DNA of 64,000 bases from Poa pratensis (GCA_947311845.1 CAMZMU010000107.1:20764359-20828358), one strand, 5' to 3'. Numbered from the stretch's first letter, positions 47,580 to 58,119 are shown. Translations and numbers: made by a program. Notes: a model not told the origin generated them from the letters alone.

Positions 47580-49499
47580 GTTGAAGCTAGCTTCTCCCAT
47601 GACAACCACTTAAGGATCGCTTGTCGATGGAGCTACTCCAAAAGAACTTTTCCATGTGCGACGTTAACTGTCAGCAAACCATCTTGTTAGCTTGAAACAA
47701 CTCATAATGAACACATGAATAGACTGGATAACTGATTTCAAGAACATCTCTCTCCCTGCACACGCTAGGTTCTTTTCTGACCAACCTTGCATTTTCCCGG
47801 AAAACTCTCCCCGATGTGGGTAAAGGTATCACTCGAGATTCTGCCCACCGCTGTTAGAAGCCCGATATACCTCTCTGTGAATGCTTCCACATGAATTCCC
47901 AGTACTTTCTTGAGAACATCCCGATCCGATTGCGGTTTGTGTTTGGGATATATAACACGTCACATTTCTAATTTTACTGTCTGACAAGAATAGAAAGCAT
48001 AAATGTGTGGATATCATTTAATTTGTGCGCACTAGAGCTTGACACTCATGAAGAATAAAGTGTCGTGTGCAAATAGAAGGTGGCTCATCACCATGGTGAT
48101 CTCACACTCACCCGAATTCCTCGATCGACATCTGCACCACAAACATAGTTGATCATATCAGTAAACCTTGTCAGCATATTAGTAACAAAAATGGTGATAT
48201 GTGCTCGCCATGTCGAGTAAGCCTCAAAATGGTGAGAAGTACAATAGGAGAGCACCATTCAGTTTCACAGCAAATCTGACCGAAGTAACACATTATATAA
48301 TCAGCCTCACAAGCTTATCTCCAAAGACCAGCTTGGTCAACATGGCTTCTAAGTAATGTCATTCGACCCCGTCATAAGGTTTCAACATGTCATGCTTCAC
48401 GACATAGGAAGAAATATTGCTCTTCTTCCTCTTCTCATCACATCTATAGTGTCATCAGCAACAAGGAAATTGTCCGTGGCTAAATGTTTAGAGACGTACG
48501 CACTTTGCTCAACACCAATAATATCATCCATCAAACCCCTTAATCTGTTTGTGAAAGCCTTGGCAGCAATCTTACACAGAACTGGGCGCAAAGCAATGGG
48601 TATTAATTGAGAATATTTTTGTGGATTGCGTACCTTGGAAATCAGTGTAATGGCAGTATCATTTAAGCCCAGCGGTAGTTCACCCCCATTTAGAAAATCC
48701 AAAATAGTCTTAATATTATCTCCGAGAACCTCACTGAGGCGCTGAAAAAAAACGGCGGTGAAATCATCAACTTTGGGCGCTTTGGACGGTGTCATCTGGA
48801 AGGATGCACACTTCACTTCCTCGGCTGAAAAAACCTTCTAAAGAACACCACTCATTTGATCAGTAAAGTTCTGGGTAACAATGTTCTGAAGTTGACCCAT
48901 GTTGTTGTAGCCTTGCGTAAGGTACAAACTATGGTAGAAAGTTTGAATTTCCTAATTTAGATCCTCAGGAGCTTCGCACGAACAGTCATCTGCTCTCTGA
49001 AGAGATGTGATACTATTAATCCTTTTCCCGTGCGCAGCTTGAGCGTGGAAGTACTTCATATTTCGATCCTCAGCACAACATTGCACGCACGAACGCTGGA
49101 CCATCCATACGTCTACCTGGTGCAGTGCCTCTGGAATTTGGGCCGCCACTGATTTCTCTTCCTCAGATGGGCCACGAACCATCAACTAAACTCGTAATCG
49201 CTCATATTTCTTCTGAACTGTACTAATTTTTTTTAATGAGATTTCCGAACTTGCTCTCACCCTAGGAACTGATATTTATTGAATCAGTGTGGGAGAATTC
49301 AGCCACCATTCAACCCTTCCCGATCAGACCCGATATGCCACATATCTTTCACCAATTGGTCATAATCAACGTGAGTTTGCCAGTCTATCGTAGCAAAAGG
49401 AATGCTGAGCAAGAGGGCAAGCATTTGATGGACTCGATCTCAACTTCATCACGTCATAGCAATTAACGTAAACCGTAGATCATATATGTTTCCTAGAAA

Positions 49500-50050
49500 C
49501 TCAGTAAGGTCATAGCAATTACATAGTAGATGTCTTGCACAAAATCTAAAATACATAATGTGTCCTATCCTCGCAGGAATATTTTCCTAATTTGAGATAG
49601 ACAAATCGACTAATTGTGTATATTGGATTACTCAAATAAAGTATGAGGTTTAAACAAATGTTTGGCACTAATGGTTCAAATAAGTGAGGGAAATAATGAA
49701 CTTGCACTCGTATCTATCAGGATTTTTTCATATCTATGCTTGTTATTTTATGCCACCCATGTTTTCGAGAGAAGGATCAAGTGAACCTATCAACTCCGCT
49801 GCATTTTATCATATAATAAACACCTTTGATTTCAGTTTATTATTCTTTTTAATATTAGAATTTCACTATTCAAAAAATACAAAATACTTTTATTATATTG
49901 TCATCAAGTTATATTATTACTTTTCTTTCACTACCGTTGTAACTAGCACCTAGTTCGTTTGATTTGGGGACAACAAGGTAGCATGTATATCTTTTAATTG
50001 TTGCTAGATGGAGTAGACGGCTACATATCATTCTTTGTGTTTGATATTAA
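49500..50050 (+). repeat. Unit D: fragment paralogous to parts of A, B and C
   Basis: 49500-49690 matches 17800-18000 and 51800-51980 (GATGTCTTGCACAAAATCTA, GAGATAGACAAATCGACTAA). 49690-50050 matches 32270-32620. The join implies that these two blocks were neighbours in the ancestral locus. Confidence 0.65.
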
Positions 50051-51780
50051 ACCATGAGCTACTGTGTAGGAAAGAAAGCTATTGCTGCAATTCTGTATTG
50101 GGAGTCCCAACAAGTGGGTAATGGTTGTTTATGTTTGCTATCAAGTACCTGTTTGTCCACCCATGTCTCTGTGTATGCTAATTAGTGGACATATGTCCAA
50201 TTACTTTGTCCAACGTCACCCTTACAATTTAGCAAAACTAAATTAGAGAAAAAATCACTAACCTCATCCTGCATTAATTCTCAATTAAATAAACTAAAAA
50301 AATCCCAACTCATCAGTCCAATTTGTGACCAGTTTCCATAATATTTTCCACGAGGGCTTGAAAATTATACATCACTTCAAGGGCCTCTTTCATAGAAAAT
50401 TTGAGTAATGAGATCATTAGAATTTTTTTATATGTGAGTTCAATCCTACATGATTTTTTCGTAATTATTTTGTGCACCACATTTCATAGAAAAATTTCTA
50501 TACATCAAATAACTTGGAATGGTTTCTTTGTTTCCCACGGTTCTAGGGAACAAACTTGGGTGTAAAAAAACATCTAGAATTACAGGGGCATGAATTTATA
50601 ATTCTGCATTTTTCGGGTTCGTCCTTTCTCCCATAAAATAAATATTCCTTGAGTATGGTTAGATGCAATTATTTTCGGCTACCATGAGATACATGAAAAT
50701 TATGTTATGCTGTGATTACCAGGTTAGTTGTGAAATGTTACTAGATAGTAGTTGGTACGTCAAGGTTAGTAGTGAGATCTTACTAGCTAGTAGCTGATAT
50801 TAAGTAGCGCGTCTTTGTGGAAGTCTATAGGTGGAGAGATAACATGTTATCAAGGAGTAAAAGATAACATCCGACCATCAAAGAGTTGTAATGGAAGTCC
50901 TCGAGGTGTCACAGTATTTTTTAATGATTGGGTAACAAGTTACTATAAATTGGTAATTCATCTCTAGCAACATGATACCATATGCACGAACTACTACCTA
51001 GTATCTATCATAAAAATTATCAAAACAACCTATGTGACATAGACCAGAATACAGTTATTGTTGCAACACACGAAACAACAAAATGGATCATGAATCAATT
51101 AAACAGTTTACTATCACCATGACATTTCTAGTTTAATTAAATTAATAAATAGTATCGGTTTTGACATGTGCCGCTCACACATGCAAGCGCACACTAGTAC
51201 AATAAACCCACCACACACAGAGAGAGGCAGAGATGTCCAAAACATGTAGCTTTCGCTTTAGAAATTTATAACTATTATTATAAATAAGATAACTGTTGAT
51301 TGTGCATGTGATTATTGCACAACCTAAATGTACGCGCAGGGGAACAAAAAGCGCAGTAGTGTATCCTTCTTTTATTTAAGAAGATGTCTGAGATTTTTTC
51401 TTAGTCAAAAAGCTGAAGTTGTAGCATCCCGAGGCCTACCTCTGCCCTATGCATTTCAAGAGCCACCACTAAATTTCCTTGTAATGTTCATTGCAATGGC
51501 CGAGATTCGAATAAAGACAATTGGGAACTACATATTGGATTGTTTTCTTGTTGTCTTGTCAGTGACAGCAAATTATGGGTTGAGTTGTGGCCCTATGTAA
51601 TACCATGTTAAGCGCATGCTTGGCTTTTACTAGGTGATTTTTATCTGTTAGTAATCATACGTTTAAGGCTTGTGTTTGATTTGGTTTTAGAAAATTAACT
51701 ATGAACTTGACACCAGAATAAAAGCCTATAGTCCCATTATATATGAATATTTAACGAGTTATACTTCAGTGCCCAACTAA
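50051..51780. other. Intergenic, no supported gene
   Basis: AT-rich DNA. One plus-strand frame of 90 residues (51328-51600) has a hydrophobic stretch (FLVMFIAMAEI) but no family resemblance, promoter or conservation evidence, so it is not called. A short diverged repeat with GTTAGT.GTGA.ATNTTACTAG lies at 50720-50800. Confidence 0.5.
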
Positions 51781-52552
51781 TTTCTAATTTATAAGGAACA
51801 ATACACATAGTAGATATCTTGCACAAAAACTAAAATAACCATAATTTGTGATATACTTGTGGGAATATTTTTCCTTATTAGAGATAGACAAATCAACTAA
51901 TTGTGCTTATTGGATTGATGAAAGGAAATAAAGTATGAGGTTTCGTGTTCGTAACTAATGATCCAAATAATTGAATGAAATAAAACTTCTTATTAGATTT
52001 TGCAAATAACACGTATACATAGAGAGATTAATAGAGAAATTTCCTACTAAATCCCACTGTTATGAAATCCATACATAGATCCTTTGTTTAGAAATATACC
52101 TTAAGGCGGCGGACAATAATAGTTCCAAATTACAGCCCAAAGGTACATGATAATACACTTATGATATATTTATATTGTAACTCTCTCTGTCTCTCTCATT
52201 AAAAATTTGTTGTCCCAAACAATGGCTAAAAAAAGATGTCATGTTTTCCCGTTACATCGTTATTAAAATTCACACAACAACGGGGTTCTCTTTTATTAAA
52301 ACGCAACATGCAATATAGGACTACCATTATCACGGCTGCTTGCTGAACTTTGCAACAAAAAATCACACGATTTGATAAAAAGAGCTATCTGAACTTTCCA
52401 TAGTAAAAGATTAGGATTGTAGGCCTTATATATGCTCAATTTGGTTAGATAAAAAGAGCTATCTGAACTACTCCATCCATATAAAATAAAAGGCGCCCTT
52501 AAATTTGTTGGTCAATGGCGTACAACTTTGACTATGATTTGTATTTATAATA

Positions 52553-52835
52553 TGTGAGATCCTGGCTCAGGGCTTAATAGGATTGATAGAATACTCATAT
52601 CAACAAGTTGCAACTTCTTTTTCGGAAGCTCATCTGGAAAGAACTCCGAGGTTAAGCGTGCTTGGCCCGGAGCACTCCAAGGATGGGTGACCGACCGGGA
52701 AGTGATTCCCGGGTGCGCACGAGTGAGGACAAAGTGCGTGGAAAAGACCAGTGTTGATCTGTGGGGCCAGTCTAGAGATCCTAGAGAGCTGCCAGGGGTG
52801 ACAGGCCCGGTCCGGGGGTGGGCCGGGGTGTTACA
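52553..52835 (+). repeat. Cassandra 5' LTR
   Basis: 283 bp. Contains the 5S-like segment at 52641-52703 and ends two bases before the primer-binding site. Confidence 0.94.
52641..52703 (+). promoter_or_regulatory. 5S rRNA-like Pol III internal promoter, 5' LTR
   Basis: GAACTCCGAGGTTAAGCGTG, then CTTGG, then GGATGGGTGACC match box A/intermediate element and box C of plant 5S genes. The 5' half of 5S rRNA is absent, so this is not a 5S gene. In Cassandra this segment is thought to drive Pol III transcription. Confidence 0.85.
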
Positions 52836-53000
52836 TTTGGTATCAGAGCCGACCCTCGCGGCAACACGGGCGTGTGCGGGTCAGGGGCGCGGACATGTGG
52901 AGCATGTGCCGGCACTGGGCGCACAGACGTGTACCAAGAGGGGAAGTTCCTGGACTGGGGGCTGACCGACGAGGTCGTCGGTCTTCTAAGGGGGGAAGGA

Positions 53001-53282
53001 TGTGAGATCCTGGCTCAGGGCTTAATAGGATTGATAGAATACTCATATCAACAAGTTGCAACTTCTTTTTCGGAAGCTCATCTGGAAAGAACTCCGAGGT
53101 TAAGCGTGCTTGGCCCGGAGCACTCCAAGGATGGGTGACCGACCGGGAAGTGATTCCCGGTGCGCACGAGTGAGGACAAAGTGCGTGGAAAAGACCAGTG
53201 TTGATCTGTGGAGCCAGTCTAGAGATCCTAGAGAGCTGCAAGGGGTGACAGGCCCGGTCCGGGGGTGGGCCAGGGTGTTACA
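53001..53282 (+). repeat. Cassandra 3' LTR
   Basis: 282 bp, immediately after the polypurine tract. One G shorter than the 5' LTR in the CCCGGG run, with three substitutions. Confidence 0.94.
53089..53151 (+). promoter_or_regulatory. 5S rRNA-like Pol III internal promoter, 3' LTR
   Basis: Identical to the copy 448 bp upstream. Being in the 3' LTR, it could read out into unit C toward the DUF674 relic. Confidence 0.82.
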
Positions 53283-53796
53283 TAATATACACACAAAATT
53301 AGTATAATGATATATTAAATAAAAGAATTTTGCAATACGAATCCAACTTACCATTTATACAATGTCAGTACATATAATTTAATATATATTGATGGTCAAA
53401 GTGGAGCGTTATAGACCAATACAAAAGTAGCACACCTTATATATTGGAACGGAGGAAGTATTATTTTAGTGTGCTACAGGTTCCCCAACAATTTGTGCTA
53501 TAAATTTCTTTGGTGCAATCACATGATCTAAAAGTACCATATGTAGGATGTTTCCTTTTGATAGGAATTGTTCGTTTTCTCTAGTATTTATTGAAGATGT
53601 TTATGTAAGAAGGCCTAATTGGAGAACTGAAGAGGAAAATCTTATCACTTGATTTGCTCTTCTCAAAGCATAACTGAGGAAGAGTCACACCCAAAGACAA
53701 CAACATGAAGATATATGTTCATGATGTACGAAATCAGGGTTTGAAGTATATCATGATGTATGAAAATTATATCAACCTATCGAGAGAAGACCGAGC

Positions 53797-53961
53797 ATGA
53801 TTCATGCTGCCATTAAATCCACAACCACCATCACGTCCTCGCCTACAGCAACCATCACGCTGATTATCGACAGGAAGAACAAGCATGTCCTCTACACCAA
53901 CGTTGGCAGCGGCGTTGGCAATTTCTTCTTCATCATCCATGTGACGCATTTGCAAGAATGA
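53797..53961 (+). pseudogene. DUF674-like gene relic, copy C, interrupted by a LINE
   Basis: The reading starts at ATG 53797 (MIHAAIKSTTTITSSPTATI, TLIIDRKNKHVLYT) and passes without a stop into ...FFFIIHVT, where a LINE inserts at 53948 and soon supplies a TGA. After the LINE the host frame resumes at 54595 (PISSFALLLQEDGG) without an immediate stop. This copy lacks the A/B frameshift, so it shows that the ancestral frame was longer. Resemblance to DUF674 N termini is moderate. Confidence 0.55.
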
Positions 53962-54581
53962 CTTGGCGTATTGTTCATATGGCTTTCAATATTAAACCCC
54001 CAACTGATTTTTTTTTAGATAAAGGGAGCTTTATTACTTAAAAGGTTTAATTATTACACCCAGCCTCTGCATAACTAAGATGCACACAGCCAACTGATAT
54101 AACAAATTTGTTTGGTAATTGGCTAAGGGGGGTCTCTAAAACAGAAAAGGTTCAAATCAGAGTTGGTGTTTGTGTCTTGCTTTGGGTCATTTGGAATATA
54201 CGAAATGACTATATCTTTAACAGAGCAAAGAAAACTTTATTTATGCAGGTTATCCTGATGGCTACACATTGGATCCGTACGTGGTCCTACCTACAATCAA
54301 CGGAGAAGCGCGGCGCAATGGATTTTGGGTGTAGCCGCCTGGAATCGGTCGCGTCGGATCTATATTCCCAGTTCAGCTGGCGTTCTGATCTTAGGATGGC
54401 ATGTTAATGCAGAATCATTCCATGTTGTCCCTGTTTTTTAGATGGCTGATTCATGTTGCAACTTTGTGCGACCCATGATGTAATAAGTTCTGTAAGAATA
54501 CTTGATCTCAATAAAAATAAAAGCCGCATGCATCAATCGATGCAGAGGCTGGGACTGCCCCTTTTCAAAACAAAACAAAAA
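53948..54581 (+). mobile_element. 5'-truncated LINE in the DUF674 relic
   Basis: Flanked by the 13-bp duplication ATCCATGTGACGC (53935-53947 and 54582-54594). It encodes the LINE C terminus (FGNWLRGVSKTEKVQIRVGV, then LLWVIWNIRNDYIFN) and ends in a CAAAACAAAACAAAAA tail. Plus orientation. It carries a second tiny LINE at 54009-54089. Confidence 0.9.
54009..54089 (-). mobile_element. 81-bp LINE 3' end inserted in the LINE, opposite strand
   Basis: Flanked by CCAACTGAT (54000-54008 and 54090-54098) and starting with a T-run (poly(A) on the minus strand). The minus strand reads ATGCAGAGGCTGGGTG...AATAAAGCTCCCTTTATC, a familiar wheat-group LINE 3' end. Removing it rejoins the LINE reading around IKPPTDITNLFG. 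Confidence 0.88.
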
Positions 54582-56005
54582 ATCCATGTGACGCCTATCA
54601 GCAGCTTCGCCCTATTGCTTCAAGAAGACGGAGGCTCGCGCCAGCAACGCGGCCAAGATCTAAGACCAACAACAGGATATTATGAAGTTGTTCCTTTGCT
54701 CGAATTTTCTAGCTTCCTGCACAGAATCCATCTGGCCCACGATGCGGCACGACACAAAACGTGCACTATGCATACGAGTCTACATGAGACACCTATCAGC
54801 CACACTACATTACCGTACATGAATAGGATGACTTGGGTACACGCGCACGAGTGTATCAAGATCTGCATTCTGTTATAGTCATAAACACACCATATAATCA
54901 CCTATAATAGTCATCTGCGGAGAAATCTTGACAAGAATAGTGGACGGCAAGATGCTACGGGGTAACGCGCGCGTTACACGCCCCACCAGAGACCAAATCC
55001 ACTCTCGGACTCTATTCGTATATGCAGACCAATTTTTTAGGACCTCGGCTAGCTATTTGCAAATATTTACTTGCATATTCCTCATTCTTGCCTCGTGGTT
55101 CCAATTTTCAGTCTTTATTTGCAGGCTAAAAAACCGTGCATTAGTTTGGCTAATATACATTGGTGACAAATGAGTTCGCCCCAGATTTAAAATGAAGTCA
55201 AATTTGTTTCAAGTTTTCTTGGGATTTCAACCATAATTTTTTGTCACTTGGCAGAAATGAAAAAAAAAAACCAAAATTCTTGGTGATTTGGGATGACAAA
55301 AATATCCGAAACCAAAATTTGGAACCATATGCTCTGGGAGAATATATCCAGTTCTCCTGGCTAGCTGTGCCATCTCTAGAAGTCTCCAAGATTCTGAAGC
55401 CAACTCACAACATTGAAACATCAAATTTTGATACATGGCTTATATCGAAAAATGACTAATTGTTAATTCAATATTAGAAGTGATCAATCCAGCCCATTAG
55501 TAATATCCTGTACTTCAATATAATATTTTAATTTTTTACAACATGCATGGCATATGATGTGTCGATTTCGCTATTTTTTTACAACATGATTTTTAAGATG
55601 AAGGTTTTCTAGTTTTGGAGCATTTGAGTACCTCATGGCCAAATACACGATTCGTTCTCTATTGCCCGGGTATACCACATGCATGGCGCATATCCTACTG
55701 TCCTGCAAATGATTACTAGATACAAGAGCATAGCCTTCTCTTTTTTTTTCACTTATGCGGTTCATGTAAACTAGAGGGTAACGTGTTGGTGCTAAGTTTC
55801 TGTGCTAATAGGATTGATAGTTTCGGTCCGGAGAGTCATTATCTGGCCTATAGAAGTATAGAACACGCCGTAAGCTGGTCTTGTACTGAAGAAGAAAAAA
55901 AGACGCACAAGTCATATATCCTGCACCCTATGATATCTGAACCTCTGAAGGGTAGCAGCACCCGAAGTGGCGTGGTCCCTGCCGTTGACCATTGCCAGCC
56001 ACGTC

Positions 56006-56012
56006 TATATAA
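56006..56012 (+). promoter_or_regulatory. Probable TATA box of zinc-finger gene copy C
   Basis: TATATAA in CACGTCTATATAAGGTC, about 100 bp before the ATG and identical to copy B. Confidence 0.62.
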
Positions 56013-56108
56013 GGTCATAAACTTGGCCATCCATCCAGGTCATTTGGCCAGCCTAGAACCTAGATAGCTACAGCATCCACCCCCTCGCCAAAACCCTTCT
56101 CGTTGGAG

Positions 56109-56525
56109 ATGGCCTCGAACGGCGGCGGCTCACCCTACCGATGGCCGCCGCCGGCGGCATGGCAATCCCAGCCGGAGGATTACCCATGCCCTCACTGCGG
56201 CAAGATATGGTCGACGAAACAGGCCCTTGGTGGCCACATGTCCAGGGGGTACTGCAAGCAAGCACCGCCGCAGCCCCTCCCACCTCCGCCACCCCCTCCA
56301 CCCAACCCTGCCTTCTCGGAGGAGAACCGCCCGGGAGGCCAACGCCTGGTGGAGAGAGACTTCCTCGGCCTGCTGCTGGCGCCAGCGCCGCCCGTCGCCG
56401 CCGTGGTGAACGACAACGTGCCGGAGCAGTCCAACAACGCCGCCCCAGAGCGGCAGGTGAACGATGGCACAGGGGAGGAAGCCGACGGCTCGGTGAGCAC
56501 CTTGGACCTGACTTTGGGCCTCTGA
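56109..56525 (+). CDS. QALGGH-type C2HC zinc-finger/EAR protein, copy C, intact
   Basis: 138 residues, no intron, starting MASNGGGSPYRW at the ATG shared with copy B. The finger comprises Cys27, Cys30, His43 and Cys49 around STKQALGGHM. The usual second His, three residues after QALGGH, is Arg46, so Cys49 is the likely fourth ligand (C2HC, H-X5-C). A polyproline run covers about residues 58-66. The protein ends in LDLTLGL (132-138), an EAR-type LxLxL repression motif. Short single-finger plant proteins with these parts (KNUCKLES/SUPERMAN-like architecture) act as nuclear transcriptional repressors in development; the specific role here is unknown. The TATA box and 5' leader are conserved with copy B. 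A Tourist MITE lies about 320 bp downstream. Confidence 0.8.
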   Translation: MASNGGGSPYRWPPPAAWQSQPEDYPCPHCGKIWSTKQALGGHMSRGYCKQAPPQPLPPPPPPPPNPAFSEENRPGGQRLVERDFLGLLLAPAPPVAAVVNDNVPEQSNNAAPERQVNDGTGEEADGSVSTLDLTLGL

Positions 56526-56848
56526 TCAGTGTTAGATACTCGTCTTAGATCCATCTCAAGGACAAAACTATGTGACTATAAGATGATGGGTATTATCGTG
56601 TTTTAAGATTCATGCTAGCGACAGCGCTTTGTTTGTTTAATCGTGTACTCTGGTCTTCGTTGTTCGATAGATCATTTTAAGAGAAGTACTATGTATGTGA
56701 CGATAATGAGCCTCGTTTTAAGATTCGTGAGATTTAGTTTGTTTAATCTGCATTTGATACTGTGATTTTTGTTAGATCTTTCCATGGATCCCAAAGTGGA
56801 AAAAAATCATACGTGATATGGCAAGTATGTGCTTACGTTAAGTCTTAA

Positions 56849-57169
56849 GGGCATGTACAATGGGATGATGTCAGCCTTCTCTTAGAGATGCCACGTAAGA
56901 TTTTTGCTTAGTTGGAGGAGAGAGAAAGAAGAGAGAGGGGGTTGTCTTCCCTTAGCTAAGGGATGATCTCTTAAAATTAAGAGAAGGCTATTTTCTCCAT
57001 TATACAACATGACTTCCCTTATTAAGGTATTTTTAATCAATTCTCATTAATTGCTAGAGATAACAATAAGAGATAATGCATATGCATTGTACGACTAATA
57101 TTTATTGCCTTCTCTAAGTGACGTGGAGTGCTAAGAGAGGACTCGTCTTCTCTACCATTGTACATGCCC
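56849..57169. mobile_element. Tourist/Harbinger-like MITE
   Basis: 321 bp with inverted ends GGGCATGTACAATGG / CCATTGTACATGCCC and TAA on both sides (56846-56848 and 57170-57172). Copy B has the uninterrupted site (CACTTAATGCGTACAGG near 39100). Confidence 0.88.
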
Positions 57170-57249
57170 TAACGCGTACAGGTTGTCTCATGAATTACTT
57201 TCCAAAATAATTCAACGGTAAAATTTTGATCCAGCTATGTTAAAGATGG

Positions 57250-57990
57250 GGCCCATGCATGTTGGGTTTCGTCCGCTCCGCCCTTGCCTGTGTGCCTAGC
57301 CCCCAACCCCAAGGCACGACGGCCTCTGGGGTCAACTGCGCTTCTTCTTCAGTTCGACCAGCTCGGGGTCAGGGTGTTGACACTAATGGTGTCGTCGTGA
57401 TCTGGACGCGCTGACCTCTGAGTACGAGCACTCCATGGTGGCGACAATCAAGAAGATCATCAACCTCATATCTGACTTTCTCGCCAAAAGAGACGAATGG
57501 GCAGGCACAATCGAGCCCATCTTCAACGAACTCGACAAATCAAGAACATACTACCTACGTAAGCATATAGTGATGCTGATCTCTCAACTCTGAAATGAAC
57601 AAAATATTCTACTTCTAGCAGATTTGTAGTCACATATAACTTATGCTTCGTGCTTGCAAAGGTTCACACTAATTTACAGAAAGTCATGGTTCCCAGAGGG
57701 AGTTCGCAAGAGGCTTGCTATAGACAAACTAATTCACTCATTGATCAACAATGGAAAAGCTCTAGATTTTCTGTGCACTGTTAATGGTGATTTGGCGAGG
57801 ATACGTTTGAAATCATAAATAGCAAGGCCTCCGGTTATCTATTTAAGACGGTTCTGGAGATCCTTGCTTGCTCAGTTGGCAAAAGTCGGGCAAAGATACG
57901 CTTCAGTTGCTTGTTTAAGATGGTTGATCGTCTTGCCAATCGCGTCTATCCTCATGACCCCTTATGTCAACTTCGGAAATGCGCCCCATA
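57250..57990 (+). pseudogene. Gene relic of unknown family
   Basis: Exon-like readings on the plus strand: [20 protein letters not shown] near 57432, ending before a good donor GTAAGC at about 57559, then, after TTTACAG at about 57680, WFPEGVRKRLAIDKLIHSLI, and later VLEILACSVGKSRAKI in another frame. Leucine-rich helical repeats are suggested, but I do not recognise a family. Stops and frame changes indicate a relic. It begins where unit C homology ends, so it belongs to a different locus. Confidence 0.4.
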
Positions 57991-58119
57991 GAACGCTGCC
58001 ACGTGATGTTCTGACGTCGTTATTCGAAACACATCTGTAGAAACATCACCGATTGGGTGGGTAATTCCCTTCTCTTCGTCCCGGCTACCTCGTCGCTTCA
58101 GGCCCGTGGGATGTGGTCC

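Larger units (their letters stand above)
40201..49440 (-). mobile_element. LINE (minus strand) interrupted by a CACTA element and a LINE fragment
   Basis: A T-run at about 40201-40207 suits a poly(A) tail on the minus strand. The tail is separated from the rest by the CACTA element; directly after it, GCTTTATTGATAATAG (AATAAAGC on the minus strand) resembles wheat-group LINE 3' ends. Going rightward the minus strand gives zf-RVT-like sequence (46577-46798), RT thumb sequence near 47850 (VLGIHVEAFTERY), the RT active-site block near 48070, the RT core at 48397-48816 (SKAPKVDDFTAVFFQRLSEV, then LPLGLNDTAITLISKV) and the linker at 48952-49185 (RNMKYFHAQAAHGKR). No endonuclease domain is seen, so the copy is 5'-truncated. 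Frames are broken and the YADD-type active site reads FAHD. Confidence 0.72.
52553..53282 (+). mobile_element. Cassandra TRIM retrotransposon with 5S-derived LTRs
   Basis: A complete 730-bp terminal-repeat element without coding capacity. LTRs are 52553-52835 and 53001-53282, each TGTGAGATCC...GTGTTACA. The primer-binding site TGGTATCAGAGCC (tRNA-iMet type) is at 52838-52850. The polypurine tract AGGGGGGAAGGA is at 52989-53000. The host duplication TAATA is at 52548-52552 and 53283-53287. The LTRs contain the 3' half of a 5S rRNA-like sequence, the hallmark of Cassandra. They differ by three substitutions and one single-base indel, so the insertion is young. It depends on other elements for its proteins. 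Confidence 0.95.
52471..53458. mobile_element. Stowaway MITE split by a Cassandra element
   Basis: Terminal inverted repeats CTCCATCCATAT... and ...ATTGGAACGGAGGAAG, with TA on each side. About 253 bp without the insert. Unit A has no MITE here (18640-18660). Confidence 0.8.
51780..57245 (+). repeat. Paralogous unit C
   Basis: Collinear with 17790-18858, then 25140-26083/36335-37279, then 37280-39185. It lacks the Copia element, the A/B Stowaway MITE, the 18-nt retroposed tail and the Helitron candidate, so it gives empty sites for each. It has its own insertions at 52471, 53948 and 56849. Divergence from A/B is much greater than between A and B. Confidence 0.85.

Noticed and set aside
52641..53151. 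5S rRNA gene
   Set aside because: Only the 3' half of 5S is present, twice, each inside an LTR of a complete Cassandra element.
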